Assembly: GCA_021234155.1 (NCBI GenBank)
Contig: JAJEKV010000670.1
Span: forward strand, 57,417-121,416
Reading direction: 5' to 3'
DNA: 64,000 nucleotides
Origin: Isoetes taiwanensis
Taxonomy: Eukaryota; Streptophyta; Lycopodiopsida; Isoetales; Isoetaceae
The position numbers and the translations under genes were made by a program. Below the pieces are notes generated by a model. The model had not been told where the DNA came from. It did not search any database and saw only the letters and a list, made by a program, of their open reading frames with translations. The number at the start of each line of letters is the position of its first letter. The first letter of the stretch is position 1. Below are positions 10,976-22,979 of this stretch, piece after piece.

Positions 10976-11175
10976 TGAGTTTTTGGGTTGCCTCTAAGGG
11001 GGCAAACCCTCGCTCAGGTGGGTTCTTAGCATATTCTAAGGATATGCTGATATATACCTGGTATATTCCGAAAACTGCTTCAAACCTGCTAGCGTCCTTA
11101 AACTGGCGGTCACCCTCGTTAGTGGGCGGAGCACTTCTTATCGTGTAACTGGTAGCCGGAACAAAATCTAATGCA
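10976..11175 (+). repeat. Dispersed repeat, copy 2
   Basis: Starting TTTTTGGGTTGCCTCTAAGG, this matches the copy at 2,637-2,830 (about three quarters identical by eye) in the same orientation. 11,206-11,995 contains no recognised gene; it is the distal upstream region of the eL34 gene. Confidence 0.6.
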
Positions 11176-12004
11176 TTGACCTGCAAGAATTGCATTCTAG
11201 GTCCCCATTATAATCGCTCAAAGCTCGAGCAGAGCCCGAGCAACAGCCCTGTTCTTTGCCTGTGAACTAAGCCTTATTTTTTGCAGGGTTTTCGATCGGC
11301 CTGAGTGTCTGTGCTTAGGCTCTGCTTGTTCGCACACAGGGAGGCGGCATCATCCTGGTGTTTATCGAGGCAGAGGCCAACGTCAAATTTTACAGTATCG
11401 TAGTGCCGATTCTAGAGGCATGGCACCCCGGGGGTTTCACCTACTATAAAGGGGATATGCCACGTGCGTTAATGGGGTCAGCCAAAAACCCTCCGTATAT
11501 GCCTTATCCAACCTTCTAAAGACCCCTTCCCGTATGCATATTACATTGGATTCCCCCTAGAAAACCCCCTAGCCAAGCCCCTATCCGTATGTATACATAT
11601 GGTTTAGAGTGAAAAAAAACCCATCCCATTCACTCACATTTTATATACGCCTTAAACTATGTGACATCTCCGGGCATGGCACATGGCTCTGCAAATTTTG
11701 GAGGCATGGCACATGGCCCATGATCTAAAGCTTAATGTCATGGTTGATTGATTGTAAAAACATGACTTTGAAGTATGATTTAAGCCACTTCACCCTCGGG
11801 ACACGGAGGGCAACCCTCCGTGCGTAGCACCTTGTTTCTTTAGCTTTGGCTTTAACCTGACAACACAACAAAACTCGCTATAAATCCACAAAAACACTGT
11901 GCATTTTCTTCGGTTCAAACACGCGAAAGGTTGATATTTAAGACGCTCCTAGAAATGTATGCTAAGGTATTATTTTTCGGCATATTGCCACTACCTTTTT
12001 AGGG

Positions 12005-12052
12005 CTTGGGCTAAAGAAAAGTAAACCCTAGTTGCAGATTTAGGGTTAGGGT
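12005..12052 (+). promoter_or_regulatory. Telo-box and site II promoter elements of eL34
   Basis: TTGGGCTA (site II type, TGGGCY) near 12,007, a telo-box AAACCCTAG at about 12,023-12,031 and TTAGGGTTAGGG at about 12,040-12,051 lie 60-110 bp upstream of the eL34 start codon. This pairing is well known in plant ribosomal-protein promoters, where it links expression to cell proliferation. The exact transcription start cannot be read from sequence alone. Confidence 0.65.
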
Positions 12053-12113
12053 GTGCAACCTTTTCCGGCGATAGAGAGAGGGCGACTTCGGATCCTCTTT
12101 CAAACCTGCAAAG

Positions 12114-12788
12114 ATGGTGCAGCGTTTGACGTACCGCCGGCGCCATAGCTATGCCACCAAATCCAATAAGATGCGGGTTGTCAAGACACCCGGTAAGTTT
12201 TTTTCTCCGAAATCTAGATTCTTTGTTTTCTGTCTGGTATTTAGGCCTTGCGCAAGCTATCTTCACAACGCTGTTGCTTGAATGCGGTGTGGATGAACAG
12301 GAGGAAGGTTGGTCTTTCAAACTGCAAAGAAGGTTGCTAAGGGACCCCAATGTGCTATCACAAAGAAACCACTTCAGGGGGTGTGATTTCTATCCTTCTG
12401 GAATGTTTTGAGGTTCTTCATATTCAAGTTCTTTGCGCATTTGTGTTTTTCCATGTCCAGAATTGTTGCCATTCAGAATTTTTCTGAGCTGTAAAGGATG
12501 TTGCAGATTCCTCATTTGCGACCGGTACAGTACAGAAAGACTCGTCTTCAAAGGCATAAGAAGACTGTCAATAGGGCATATGGGGGAGCGATGTCCGGTG
12601 GTGCAGTGAGAGAACGGTGAGTGTTCTCTGCGTGTTTTGGTCTGTGTGGACTTTGCGATTTTGAAATTAGACCTGCTTGCTTTTGCAGTATCATTAGAGC
12701 GTTTTTGGTTGAAGAACAAAAAATCGTGAAAAAAGTTTTGAAGATTCAAAAGGCGAAAGAAAAGCAGTCTGCTAAAGCACAAGCTTAA
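12114..12788 (+). CDS. RPL34: 60S ribosomal protein eL34, four exons
   Basis: Exons 12114-12192, 12301-12380, 12507-12616 and 12689-12788 join in frame (369 nt, 122 residues plus stop), and all introns are GT-AG. The start [20 protein letters not shown] and the blocks [37 protein letters not shown] and [20 protein letters not shown] are those of eL34, a small basic protein of the cytosolic large ribosomal subunit. Length fits the family (about 120 residues). The C-terminus is a Lys/Gln/Ala-rich tail ending in SAKAQA. The initiator codon follows a purine-rich AAG context and is the only Met consistent with the conserved N-terminus. A telo-box/site II promoter sits just upstream. No damage was seen, so this is the best-supported live gene in the window. 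Confidence 0.97.
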
Positions 12789-13540
12789 ATTCTGCTGCTC
12801 ATAGAGAATGTTGAATTGTGCTTCACGGAATGAATTTTAGCGAACTCATTTTGTAGTTAGTGCATTCTGCGTAATGCGTGAGTAATGAATTTGTAATTGA
12901 GTTGTTCGGTTCACAGCAGCAGCATTGGCTTTTGCCTCTGTTTCTCATTACTTTGAAGATTTTCTTAGGAATTCTGTTGCTCCAATTTTGGTCTATGTAG
13001 ACTGAACATGGCGATGACATTTTCCACATGGCCTGATGCTCGCCACCATTACTGCTGTGGCATCAGGCTATATGGAATATCAGATCCATGGCACTTATGC
13101 GCCTCTCCACATTGCTTACCTGCAGTATTTTCCTTCAAATTCCCTCTGTTGCATCTTTAATGGATGTGTATGATTTTTTTGTAATGAAGAGCCACCCACT
13201 ACCAGGCTTACTCCAAAACTGAAGAAACTCTTGTTGCTTTAACAATTAAAAAGCTGCCTTCTGATAGTTCTGAGTAAAACGAGCAGAAGTATTTTCAACA
13301 AGGGAGGGTACCCGGTAAATATTGGACACCATCGTTTAGACTAGCTTATATCTCAGAAAGAAATTTTCCATGTGGAGGTTTTCCCCTTTCTTTTTTGAAC
13401 TGTGATTTTGACATGGCGTTGTGGTTCAGTACCTTGCCGTCGGTCTTGGGCGGGTTCAAACCAAGGGGTTAAATTAAGATAAATCTTAAATTAACTATTT
13501 CATAGTTACCTTAATTTAAGGTACATTTTGAAAGTCAGTC
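12789..13540. other. Intergenic, no recognised feature
   Basis: The first 200-300 bp are presumably the eL34 3' untranslated region. Beyond that I see no gene, RNA or repeat structure until the tandem repeat at 13,555. Confidence 0.5.
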
Positions 13541-13554
13541 CACACCAGTTAGCT

Positions 13555-13765
13555 CGTAACATAACGAAATCCGTTAATTTTGCATTCACGCATTCCATTA
13601 TGTTAGCTTTTCTAAGATGACATAATCCGTTATGTTTTGCATTGACTCTCCGTTATGCTAGCATTTCTAAGATAACAGAATCCGTTAAATTCACCTTCAC
13701 ACTCATTTTGTTATTTTGTTATGTCAATATTCTTAGCATAACAAAATCCACTAGATGTATGAGTA
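13555..13765 (+). repeat. About 65-bp tandem repeat, three imperfect units
   Basis: Each unit contains ATAACNNAATCCGTTA-like and TTATGYTAGCWTTTCTAAGA-like segments: near 13,559-13,617, 13,620-13,680 and 13,676-13,757. The third is the most diverged. The unit is AT-rich and noncoding. It leads directly to the palindrome at 13,773. Confidence 0.6.
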
Positions 13766-13772
13766 ATTTATG

Positions 13773-13792
13773 GCGGTGGCCAAGGCCGCCGC
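13773..13792. repeat. Palindrome GCGGTGGCCAAGGCCGCCGC
   Basis: A 9-bp stem with an AA loop and one G-T pair. The surrounding text (AATTTAT before, GAACATTTCTNTTTG after) is shared with 40,116-40,157, so the hairpin belongs to a dispersed element or element end. Function unknown. Confidence 0.6.
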
Positions 13793-14227
13793 GAACATTT
13801 CTGTTTGCCAGACAGCTCCATTATTCCAACATGCCAAGCTTGAAAAATTTCCCCAGTGGGCACAATATGAATTTATAATTCTGAAAGAGTGTAAAAGGTT
13901 TTCTTTTGAGTATTGATGCTTGCTCCTTACTTGTTGTCAACAATATGAGGAGAGAATATCAGGGGTTGTTTCTATACAACAACCTTCTAACCATATCATG
14001 TTCGCCTTCAAAAGACAAATTATAGACAAATACTAGAGAACATTGCATGCTCTTTTAGTCAAATGCAATGGTCTAGCACCAATACAAAACCAAGAACTAC
14101 AAAATGTTCTGATGATGTGTGGTGGCAAAAACCTTTGTTACATTAACAAACATCAAGACATATGCCATACCTATATAATTGTATATCTTTTGTAGCTTGT
14201 AAATCGGTTCTTGCACTAATACATAAT

Positions 14228-14478
14228 CTTGCGCAACAGGAGGTATTCATATCATCAACTCAGCTACTTCACCTGGTACTTGAAAGACTTAAAAAATTTA
14301 GGCTAGTTTTTAAATGTGAAGAAGAGGTAAAGGAAGAAATATGGGGCACCTATTTTAATCTGGTCTAGGTCGGGAAAGAGAATAGTACATGCTGGAACTA
14401 CGTAGCTACCCCCATCTGGGTGCACCTCTGCCATGTGGCTCTGTATCATTCTCTCTAAGTAAAAAAAATCTTTTTTAT

Positions 14479-14520
<42 letters not shown>

Positions 14521-14529
14521 TGCGCAACA
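14228..14529 (+). mobile_element. Retroposed insertion with poly(A) and 11-bp target-site duplication
   Basis: CTTGCGCAACA occurs at 14,228-14,238 and again at 14,519-14,529, directly flanking a 280-bp segment that ends in about 35 A. This is the signature of an L1-type retroposition event (SINE, processed transcript or truncated LINE). The inserted body includes GAAGAAGAGGTAAAGGAAG and CATCTGGGTGCACCTC, but no tRNA, 7SL or protein was recognised. Confidence 0.7.
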
Positions 14530-16440
14530 ACCTCTTATGCAGTTCAAAAAGCAGAACTATATCTCTATGCTCTTCATATGCACTGGGCATTATCTGCTCA
14601 TGGATGAGTCTCTTCTGCTCTAAAGTTGTCAAGCCGAACTAGGAATATAGATGGCTATGCCAGAATTGAGTATGCTATCGTGATGTTGGAGAAGCCAAAG
14701 TAAAGAGGATCAAGTTAAGTAAAGGATGTGCAACACACATATGATAGATGTATCTGCAGCCACTAATGAAAAAATGTCCAAAAAAAGGTTCAGATAAAGT
14801 GCAGTTGGACATATAACATTTGAAAATTTTAGCTTATAGATTTTGTTGTTATAAGCTTTTTGGATGGCAAAACAATGGCTTTTTCTTGATCATCCAACAA
14901 TGCAAAAGCTTTGGGCAATGTAATGCTTATCCAAAGACAAATTTTCAATGAAGACAATACAAGAAAATATGGAGATACAAAACTATACACACTCATGACA
15001 TGGAGGACTTCTGCATCCACTATCTATATCTTAGCAAGTTTTACACCATAGATGCAGCATTGAGCCATCATTCTAGCCAGATATTAGCCGATAATTATAC
15101 ATTGGACGGGTGTTCTATTGCATCAGCCATTGCACTGTGATCAGTGCAACTGGGGTGGGGATGTCAAAAAAAAAAAAAAAAAAAAAAAAAGAAAAAGTAA
15201 TCCATGGCTTTAAGTGTGAAACATCGAAAGCTTTGAATTAATTCTCACTTGTTCTCACTGCTCTAGGTATACAATGCAAGTTCATTTTCTATGCATGTTA
15301 TTGTTCCAATGAGCACTCTTTTGCATAAACTCATGAGAAGAGTAAAAAAAATTCTTTCTACAAACTTGGCAGAAAATCAGAAGATCTATAAAATTTCAAG
15401 ACCCTAAACTTGATTAACGCTTGTAAACTTGATTATCACTTGAGTACTGGGATTCTCTCAACCGAATCGTACCCACTTTGTTTTTTTTTTTTTTGTCTTA
15501 ATTTATTAGCCGGAGCTAAAGCTGCTTCATGCAAACCGTTGGCTTTTGGATCTCAAACTTGCATAAACTTGCATGGTCACGTCCGAACCAAATGCTCGGC
15601 AGAGTCTGGATTAAGAAGGGCTGCACAATGGGAGTATACAGTATGGAATCCGGGATATGAAATATGCAGTATACCTATATTCCAACATTAAGTTTAAGCA
15701 GAACTTTGGTATTGCTTTAATGGAAAATAGAGATCTCGACATATACCCAAATGAATCTCTTTGTTGCCGATTTGCTCCATGCAAGTAGTTTTCCCACTTC
15801 AAAAGATCTGGCACTAACAACATAATGCAACGTACTTCTTGTGCTTCTATCTCCTGGCCATAAATTTCCAAATGAATTTAAAAGTCAATTTAACATGTAA
15901 CATGTTTCAAACATGTAAATTGAGAAACTTTGCGAACTGTGATATGTAAGCACCTGTAAGAACTAGACGCAGTACTTGATGAAACCAAAGCTCCATTCTT
16001 TAGCACGTTTTGCTAGATGCTCTCCTTTTGTAGCTAGATGAAGCGATGTAACACTCTTGCAATCTCTTATATTATCCATCAAAACAGGGCATCAAGACAG
16101 TCGCCTCTTGTTAACCTCCAAATAGTCTACCCATCACTATGAAGATTAAAAAGCCATAGAATCCAAACGATTAGCTACGGAGCTCTCAATTTATAGAGCA
16201 AAAGCTGCAGAGAAAATGGACGCTCACTCCTCTCCACATTTGCTCAACTTACTGTGAGTGCCCATCCTTCAAACTAGGCTTATCTCCGCATTTATGGACC
16301 AGAGTTGAGAAACACGCGTTTCCTGCCTACCCAAAAACAAACCTAGCTGCCTGCACAAAAAGTAACATTTCTCACAAAACCGTACTTATGATTTAAAATG
16401 GATGCAACAATAATAAGTCACAGATGAAGGAGAAAGAGTT
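14530..16440. other. Intergenic with one poly(A) tract
   Basis: A run of about 24 A at 15,166-15,190 follows GGGGTGGGGATGTC and could be another retroposed end, but I found no flanking duplication. A T-run lies at 15,480-15,494. No gene was recognised. Confidence 0.45.
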
Positions 16441-19400
16441 GAAGGAAGAGAATAGAATAGAATAGAATATGATTTTATCAGATCCACGGAGACCAACCGG
16501 GCCTATGGGACCCAAGTACAAAGAGAGAGAGCAGCCAGACGACATACTACCGTGATTAAAAACCCCTCACCTCCAAAGGGTTTTCTGGGAAAAACCTTAG
16601 TAGCAATAAGGATGCCGACATATCGTGATTATATACATAATCACAAGTCTGGTGAGGTTAATGCCCGACCGGGGGCATAATCGAGTCCACAGATCCATTA
16701 CCTCCCGGGAGGTAATGATCCCAACAAGCCTACGAGGCCGTGCTCGAGCTCATGCAAGGCCCGGATAGCACAACTAACCGAGCATACCGAGCCCCGGATA
16801 TGCAAATGACGGACAAAGCCCGAGGGCGTGACTTTCATCCTCAATGGCGCCGTTGACAAAGATCGACAGACTCTGGCCCTCACGCTGCCCCAATCCATCT
16901 CCCCGCTCTCAATGCGGGAGGTGGTGTGCACCTGCGGCTAATGGAAGCAATCACCCCGCTTTTTTCATGGGTAGATGGGCGCAGTAGTGGTGTGGGCCCC
17001 TCGTGAGCATGGCTGGGATTAACCTGTCGTCGATAATTTGCCACCTTGACATGTGACGGGGGCCTCGCAGATCCCAAAGCTTGGCCATGAAGAAGCATCC
17101 AAGTTGCTTCAAGGCAGCCGTTCCTTCTGTATGCAACGGGTCCACATCCGTGCTCGCACATTCCATAGCGTGAACCACCGGGCTTGCTTGTCCTTTCCAA
17201 AGCATGCTTTGAGTCGCCAAGCGGGCGCCATCGCCTTGCCAAAGCAAGGGTTGGGCAGCCGGGGCTTCATCCATAGCCACCACCTTCCTCGGAAGTAAAT
17301 AATGTGACGCTTCAAGAGCCCTTTTAATGGAAGGAAGCGCCTCTTGGAGCAAGATCTGATATGGGACCGTGGATTTCACTCCCGGTTCGGCTAAGAAGCT
17401 TTTCTTGCACTGCTCTAGATCGCTCCAAGTGGTGAGGGATATCACTGCCCCTACACTCCTGCCCCATAGAGGAGGACCAGTTCAACCAAGGCCTCGAACA
17501 AGTGTGCCCGGGTGACCCCATGCATACCGCTTTGTGGATTGTTTTTTGCATTGCATCTGTGGCTTTCGTGAAAGGGACCTCGACGTAAACTGATGGATGC
17601 ATCCCGGTGTGTGGTAGTGGAAAACTCAATGCCCAAATACTTATAAGACTGTGCCACCTCCACTACCCCACGGTAAGTGAATGAGGGAAGACGTGGGGTG
17701 CCGAGATGATGGGGACCAAAGAAGCACCTTTGTCTTGGGCCGGCTAATCCTCATGTCGAATTGGCAGAAAGTGTCCAAAAGCATCCAGTGCGTTGCATGT
17801 CCTTCGGGGGTATATGAAAGCAGCCAACATCATCAAGATATATGAGTTGTTTGGATTATGTGGTGCATCAACCGAGCCCTCAAGTAAGCCAGCCTAGCCA
17901 TTCTTCTAGCCTGGTCAATGTATAGCCAAGAGCTGGGGATAGAGGGCAGCCTTGGCGCACTTCAATGTTACTACAACAACGGGTCCCCGACAAAGCAGGA
18001 GACCTAATCTGAGCAAGCCTCAGATAGTCTCCAGATATAGTCTCGGCAAGTCGACGGGTCCTTTAGTCCTTCACCGGGTCCCCACAACTTATCCCGAGGC
18101 ATGTCAGTAAAGCCTTTATGAAATCCACAGCACAAAGACAGATTCTCAAGGCCGGATCCTACGCTATCCTCTATGAGTGTTCAAGTAGAGTGAAGATATG
18201 GTCAATAAGAGAATGCCGGGAAGCCTATCAAGGCATGCCAGCCCAAGCTTCTCCATCCTCGCCTAAAGTGTCAATCGCCGCCGAGTAATCCCGGCAAAGC
18301 AACTTCTTGCAAACATTTAACTCCACCATAATGGTGATAGTTGGGCTGTGGGGTCCCCCTCGCTTTGTATATGGGCACAACTCTACTAGTAGTCAAAGGC
18401 GGGGAAGCCTTCGTGCAATGCCCCGTTGAAGAGTGGCCGCGGAGAACCGGCACCATTGGGGCCCACTTGAGAAGCTTCTGCACGATACCATCCAAATCTG
18501 TCCGCCTTCAGAGCAAGCGAAGTGCAGGCCCATTATGACATCCCCTTCAAGAATGACCCGTGCTAGGCCTCACTCATGGAGGTGCTTGGTGCCGCTTCCC
18601 ATTGGGTCATACAAACCGGCCAGAAGTATCTCACCCATTGTTCCCGGTAATATTTCCTCGTGGGTCGCGGAGCTTACTTCAAGACCTTTCTCCGGGTAAG
18701 GCCCTAGGGTGGGCGGTCTAGAAGACCAAACATCGTTCTTTGGTGAAGTTAAAGGTACCGGCTTTTCTTGGTCTTGAGGAAGGAGCGGTATTAATGAGGA
18801 CGCCTCGCGGGCGAATGGTGGTCCGGAAGATTTGGCGGAGCCATCGCTTTCGACTCCGACATTCGGCCATCGAACCAGTGATTGCGGGGAAGGTGGTTGC
18901 AGTGGATCGTCGAGAGCGGTCTCTCCCAAAGCATCTGTCCCCTCCCCCTCAGAAGGAGCTGGTTGTTGGGCCGTCTGTTGTTGAAGTGGGGAGTTGCGCA
19001 CTCCCGCAGCTCATGCTCAAGCATCCTCGCATAGACCGCGATGATCATAGTCCGTGACGCAACCGCGGGTACATGGGGTGTTGGGGCAATGGGTGCTCGG
19101 TTGGCCTCGGCCAATCTATCTGAAGAACAGGCTGATGGTGAAGATCTACTTCCCCGTCCGGCCACTTAATCGGCTGACGAGTGATCAAGTGTGGCATTGC
19201 CGGGTCGCTAGCACGTAATCCACCACACCGTGCCGCCCCCGCTCTCCCCGCTACAAGTGAAGCGGGCCGAGGATCGCCACCGGGTGTGCCCATTGCAAAT
19301 GACCGTGTCAAAGATATCAAAGAACATAAAATGCCGCCATACCGCGGTCACCGGCCGCTATCCGGACGCCCTTGGCCAAACCATCTCAAGGGTCCATTTG

Positions 19401-21500
19401 CAACACATCCTCGCCTAGAGGTGCTAATTTTGGGATTCCGCCGGGCCTCAGGCGCCGCATTGAAATCTCCAAGCAAACATGACCTTGCCCAATTGTTCAG
19501 ACCGCCAGATGTCATCATATAGACCCACATAGGGCTCCCCGCCTCTGCCCACATCCAGTGCGGTGGTAAAGTTCTTCAAAGATGTGGGAAGTAGTGTCAG
19601 CCACAAAGAGAGAGGGCTATCGCTATGGCCGCACTGCACTCCACGTGTATTCAAGCAGCCCGCCGGGCCTTTGCCACGTGGAGACCGGGATTGGGCCAAG
19701 GCCGCCCGCAATAACACGCACCTCCTAAAATTGTCCTCGCTTTCCCGTGCACTCATTGAAGATGTGAGTAGCGGGTATCCACGGCAAATCAGGTAGCCTG
19801 TGACGGAAGATGTTCCCATGTTTCCATGAGGAAGATAAGGTCCATGTCCATGGCGACGGAATTGAGACGCCCCATCGCCATGGAAAGCCACGGCAATTCG
19901 GGATACCACTTGGTGAGGCACGATCCCTATTTAGTGGCATGCATCGCCACTTCAGGTCCGATGTGGTAGTGGTGGTCCTGGGGGGAGCGGAAGATGTGGG
20001 ATGCCGTGCCGGGGCCCCTCGGGAGGGGACTGCGAGGGCCGGAGTGCCCGGGTGATCCCCGTTTGGTTGCCTCACTACAAGATCCTTCCCGGACCAGCCC
20101 GTGCCCCTCCATGTCCGGCGCAGCCTCGACTTTGGCCAGCTCATGCCGGGTCTCTTCTTTGCCGCTTTGGGGTCAAGTCCCGGCCAACGTCTAGCCGCCC
20201 TCACAACTTCTCGCTCGACGCGGGATGGCCACCCGCCTGCACGCTCTCAACCGGCGGAAGATGACCCCGGGCTTATCAGGCGCTGAATTCCATGACGACT
20301 CGCCTTTCCAATGGTCACAGGCCGGGAACATCATCCGGTCTAAGATTCGTGGTTCCGAGCTCGGGAAGTGAGATGTTCTCGAGCTCCTCCGCCGCCTCGC
20401 GACTACCACATTGCGGCTCCTGATCTTCGCTCTGAAGTTCGGCAAGCCGCACGTGTGTTGGTTGAGTGGGTGAGGCATGTCGCGGGCCGCCGGGGTGGTG
20501 GCGTCGGCTGGGCGATCCGGGATGTGTCCGCAAAGATGTGTTCCAAGGTTGACGTCCCGTGTAGGTTGGTGGGTTCGCTGGGTTGGTGTGTTCTTTTGTC
20601 GTGGTTTTCGCTTCTCCCGAGTCCGAGCTCGGCTCTTGCGGGGCGTTGTCATATCTTGCCATCTCCCCGCATGCAATGGCGGGAGTTGCTCATGTGCCTT
20701 CAGATGGAGGCCCTTTGCCTTTACTGGCAAATCCAAGCCCCGTAGCTCTTCGATCCGTGCTAAATCCCCATCTCAAGAGCTTCGATTCGCCTTTGGCTAT
20801 CTTCCAAAGCGACGGAATCCTTGTCTCACATGCGGCCTCGCAACCTCCTCGGAGGGGGTGGCCTCAGGTTCCCTGCCGTGGCCTTAGCCTCCTCAACCTC
20901 GGCACGGATCCGAGATGGTTTCACAGTGTCTCCCGCTCTACCCGGTTCTGCGCATCCCGCGTCCGGCTTCCATAGCTGCCAACACGTGTCTACCGCCCCT
21001 CATATCTGCAAGCTCTGCGGGCCGTATCGTTGCTCAGAACACCAGCAAGTGGATGCTATCATCACTTTGCCAGACGCAGCGATCCTCCAATTCTGTGATT
21101 CGTCGCTTTTTCCGGCACCAACCGCTAGCATAACATCAGGATGTTATGTTCTCCACCTCACGCCGGGAGGCACAAGGGCGTGCACCGCTGGCCTCAACCC
21201 TCGCCTTTGGATGCGGTTCCAAGGTTCGATTGTGGGATTGCCTATGTGGCCCGCCTGTCGGGTCGCCCCGGGCCTTGGCTCGGCCTCCTCTTCATGGAAG
21301 ACGTCTCTCCCTGCCCGGGGTCTCTTCCTTGGTGGCCCAGCTTTCATGGTCTTCCCCTGGAGGGCTCTGCAAGGTGGGGTCCACAAGGGTGGGTGTGTTT
21401 GGGCCTTCCGTGACGGGTTGGTGTGGTCTTGAGGTAGCTCACCAACCAAGTGTGGGGTCCACACACGGATCGTGTTCTGTGGGCCATGACTTGGGGTATG
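16441..21500 (-). mobile_element. LINE A, GC-rich non-LTR retrotransposon
   Basis: Read on the minus strand from about 21.5 kb down to 16.44 kb. The body is clearly richer in G+C than its flanks. In order it holds GC-rich sequence with basic/Pro-rich frames that could be ORF1 (20.2-21.5 kb), an APE-type endonuclease with LGDFNAAPEA near 19,470, reverse-transcriptase segments (see the ORF2 entry), a 3' untranslated region with GGTTTTTCCCAGAAAACC and GGGGTTTTTAATC, then TCCGTGGATC and an (ATTCT)n tail at 16,449-16,474. Many frameshifts and stops show it is dead. The 5' boundary is uncertain. Confidence 0.8.
16700..19900 (-). pseudogene. LINE A ORF2: endonuclease and reverse transcriptase, broken
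   Basis: Visible pieces on the minus strand: an endonuclease start near 19,850 (HGNMGT..GYLICRGYPLL in shifted frames), LGDFNAAPEA near 19,470 (the APE endonuclease GDFN motif), RT motif VVPIYKARGTPQPNYHHYG near 18,350, LIYLDDVGCF near 17,850 (equivalent to YADD), SYKYLGIEF near 17,640 (RT thumb region), and a C-terminal IESG..W with a degenerate GAIEDESHALGLCP zinc-finger-like end near 16,830. This order is typical of APE-type LINEs. The frame changes many times, so no functional polyprotein is possible. The clade (L1, RTE, I) was not resolved by eye. Confidence 0.75.
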
Positions 21501-21539
21501 ACTTGGGCGACTCCACGGATACCGTGTGTACGGCCGCCA

Positions 21540-22480
21540 CAAAACCTAGCACACAGCCCAGAAAAGTGCAGATTTGAGCACCGAAACAAAGACAAGCATG
21601 CAGGTATCATACACCGTTGGAAAGATCTCTAAATCATCTTTCCAACAAGCCCAAGCACATAAAAATCTGACAATCGGATGTGAGAGATACAGTCCGGTCA
21701 AGTGTCTACCAATTGCCACGTAAAACCCAGCACACAGCCTGGAAAAGTGCCAATTTGAGCACAGAAACAAAGACAAGCATGCAGGTATCATACACCGTTG
21801 GAAAGATCTCTGAACCAGCTTTCCAACAAGCCCAAGCACATGAAAATCGAAATCGGATGCGAGAGATATGACCATCAAAATTCTCGCCGCAAGACGAGAC
21901 CAATCGAATACTTACTAAAACATACGCCAATCCCTATATTGGTGTCGGACTTTCATCAACAACACCATCAGGAACTAGGTATGAATTAGTAAAACATTCT
22001 CGTAACCTTCAATAAGAGTACAACACACACCTTTCAACACCAAGGGTACAAGGCCAACAACTGCATCGCGAGGGCTATACTTCAAAAAAGAAGGAAGAAG
22101 AAGGGCTGCCACAAAACCCTAGCACACAGCCCGGAAAACAGCAGATTTGAGCACTGAAACAAAGACAAACATGCAGGTATCATACACCGTTGGAAAGCTC
22201 TCTGAACCAGCTTTCTAACAAGCCCAAGCACATAAAAATCTGACACCGGATGTGAGAGATACAGTCCGGGTCAAGTGTCTACCAGGTTGCTACGTAAAAC
22301 CCTTGCACACAGCCCGGAAAACAGCAGATTTGAGCACAGAAACAAAGCCAAGCATGCAGGTACCATACACCGTTAGAAAGATCTCTGAACCAGCTTTCCA
22401 ACAAGCCCAAGCACATGAAAATCTGACACACGATGTGAGAGATATGACCGATCAAAATTCTGCCGCCTTGCCGTTTAGAA
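21540..22480 (+). repeat. About 183-bp repeat, two tandem pairs
   Basis: Units start AAAACCTAGCACACAGCCC at about 21,541, 21,722, 22,113 and 22,298. Each runs through GCATGCAGGTATCATACACC, TTTCCAACAAGCCCAAGCAC and GATGTGAGAGATA. Spacing is 181, 391 and 185 bp; the two pairs are separated by about 230 bp of unrelated sequence (21,880-22,105). No protein-coding role was recognised. It abuts the 5' side of LINE A and could be its promoter region, or an independent retrotransposon leader. Confidence 0.75.
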
Positions 22481-22979
22481 GATCGGCCAAAGCCAACATC
22501 GCCAAAACTTTGTCTTCCCTAAAAATTTGGGCGGCCGATATGCAAGAGCAAATGGATCTTATATCAAGAGCATATCCGACATAAATGCGTTTTGGAAACA
22601 TGTGTCAAAGGCAAATTCATCCTCATCACAGAAAAAATAGCTTCAAAAAATATTAGACTCAAACAAAAAAATGTATCTGCATTATATATGTTGTGATATT
22701 CATTAAATAGATAATCAATCAGGCTAAAATAACCTAAACTCCAAAAGAACGGAATGAATTATAACCATTTCTAGAAGACTCGATGGTATGTTTCAAGCCT
22801 TTTTTCCTTCATCTCTCTTCTCAATATCAACAACTATTTGGAATGACTACCATTGGAGTTTCCTCTCCCCTAGTAGCATCATTTTATTTGAGGATGGACA
22901 CCATCCTTCCTATATAAAGCAGTGTCCTATTTTTGTTCTCATCTATTTTCTTCCTTAAAAATTACCACAACATGACACA

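Noticed and set aside
20191-20736. 181-residue minus frame as a host gene
   Set aside because: Basic, Pro/Arg-rich frame in the LINE A 5' part; mirrored by plus-strand frames and best seen as degraded LINE sequence.
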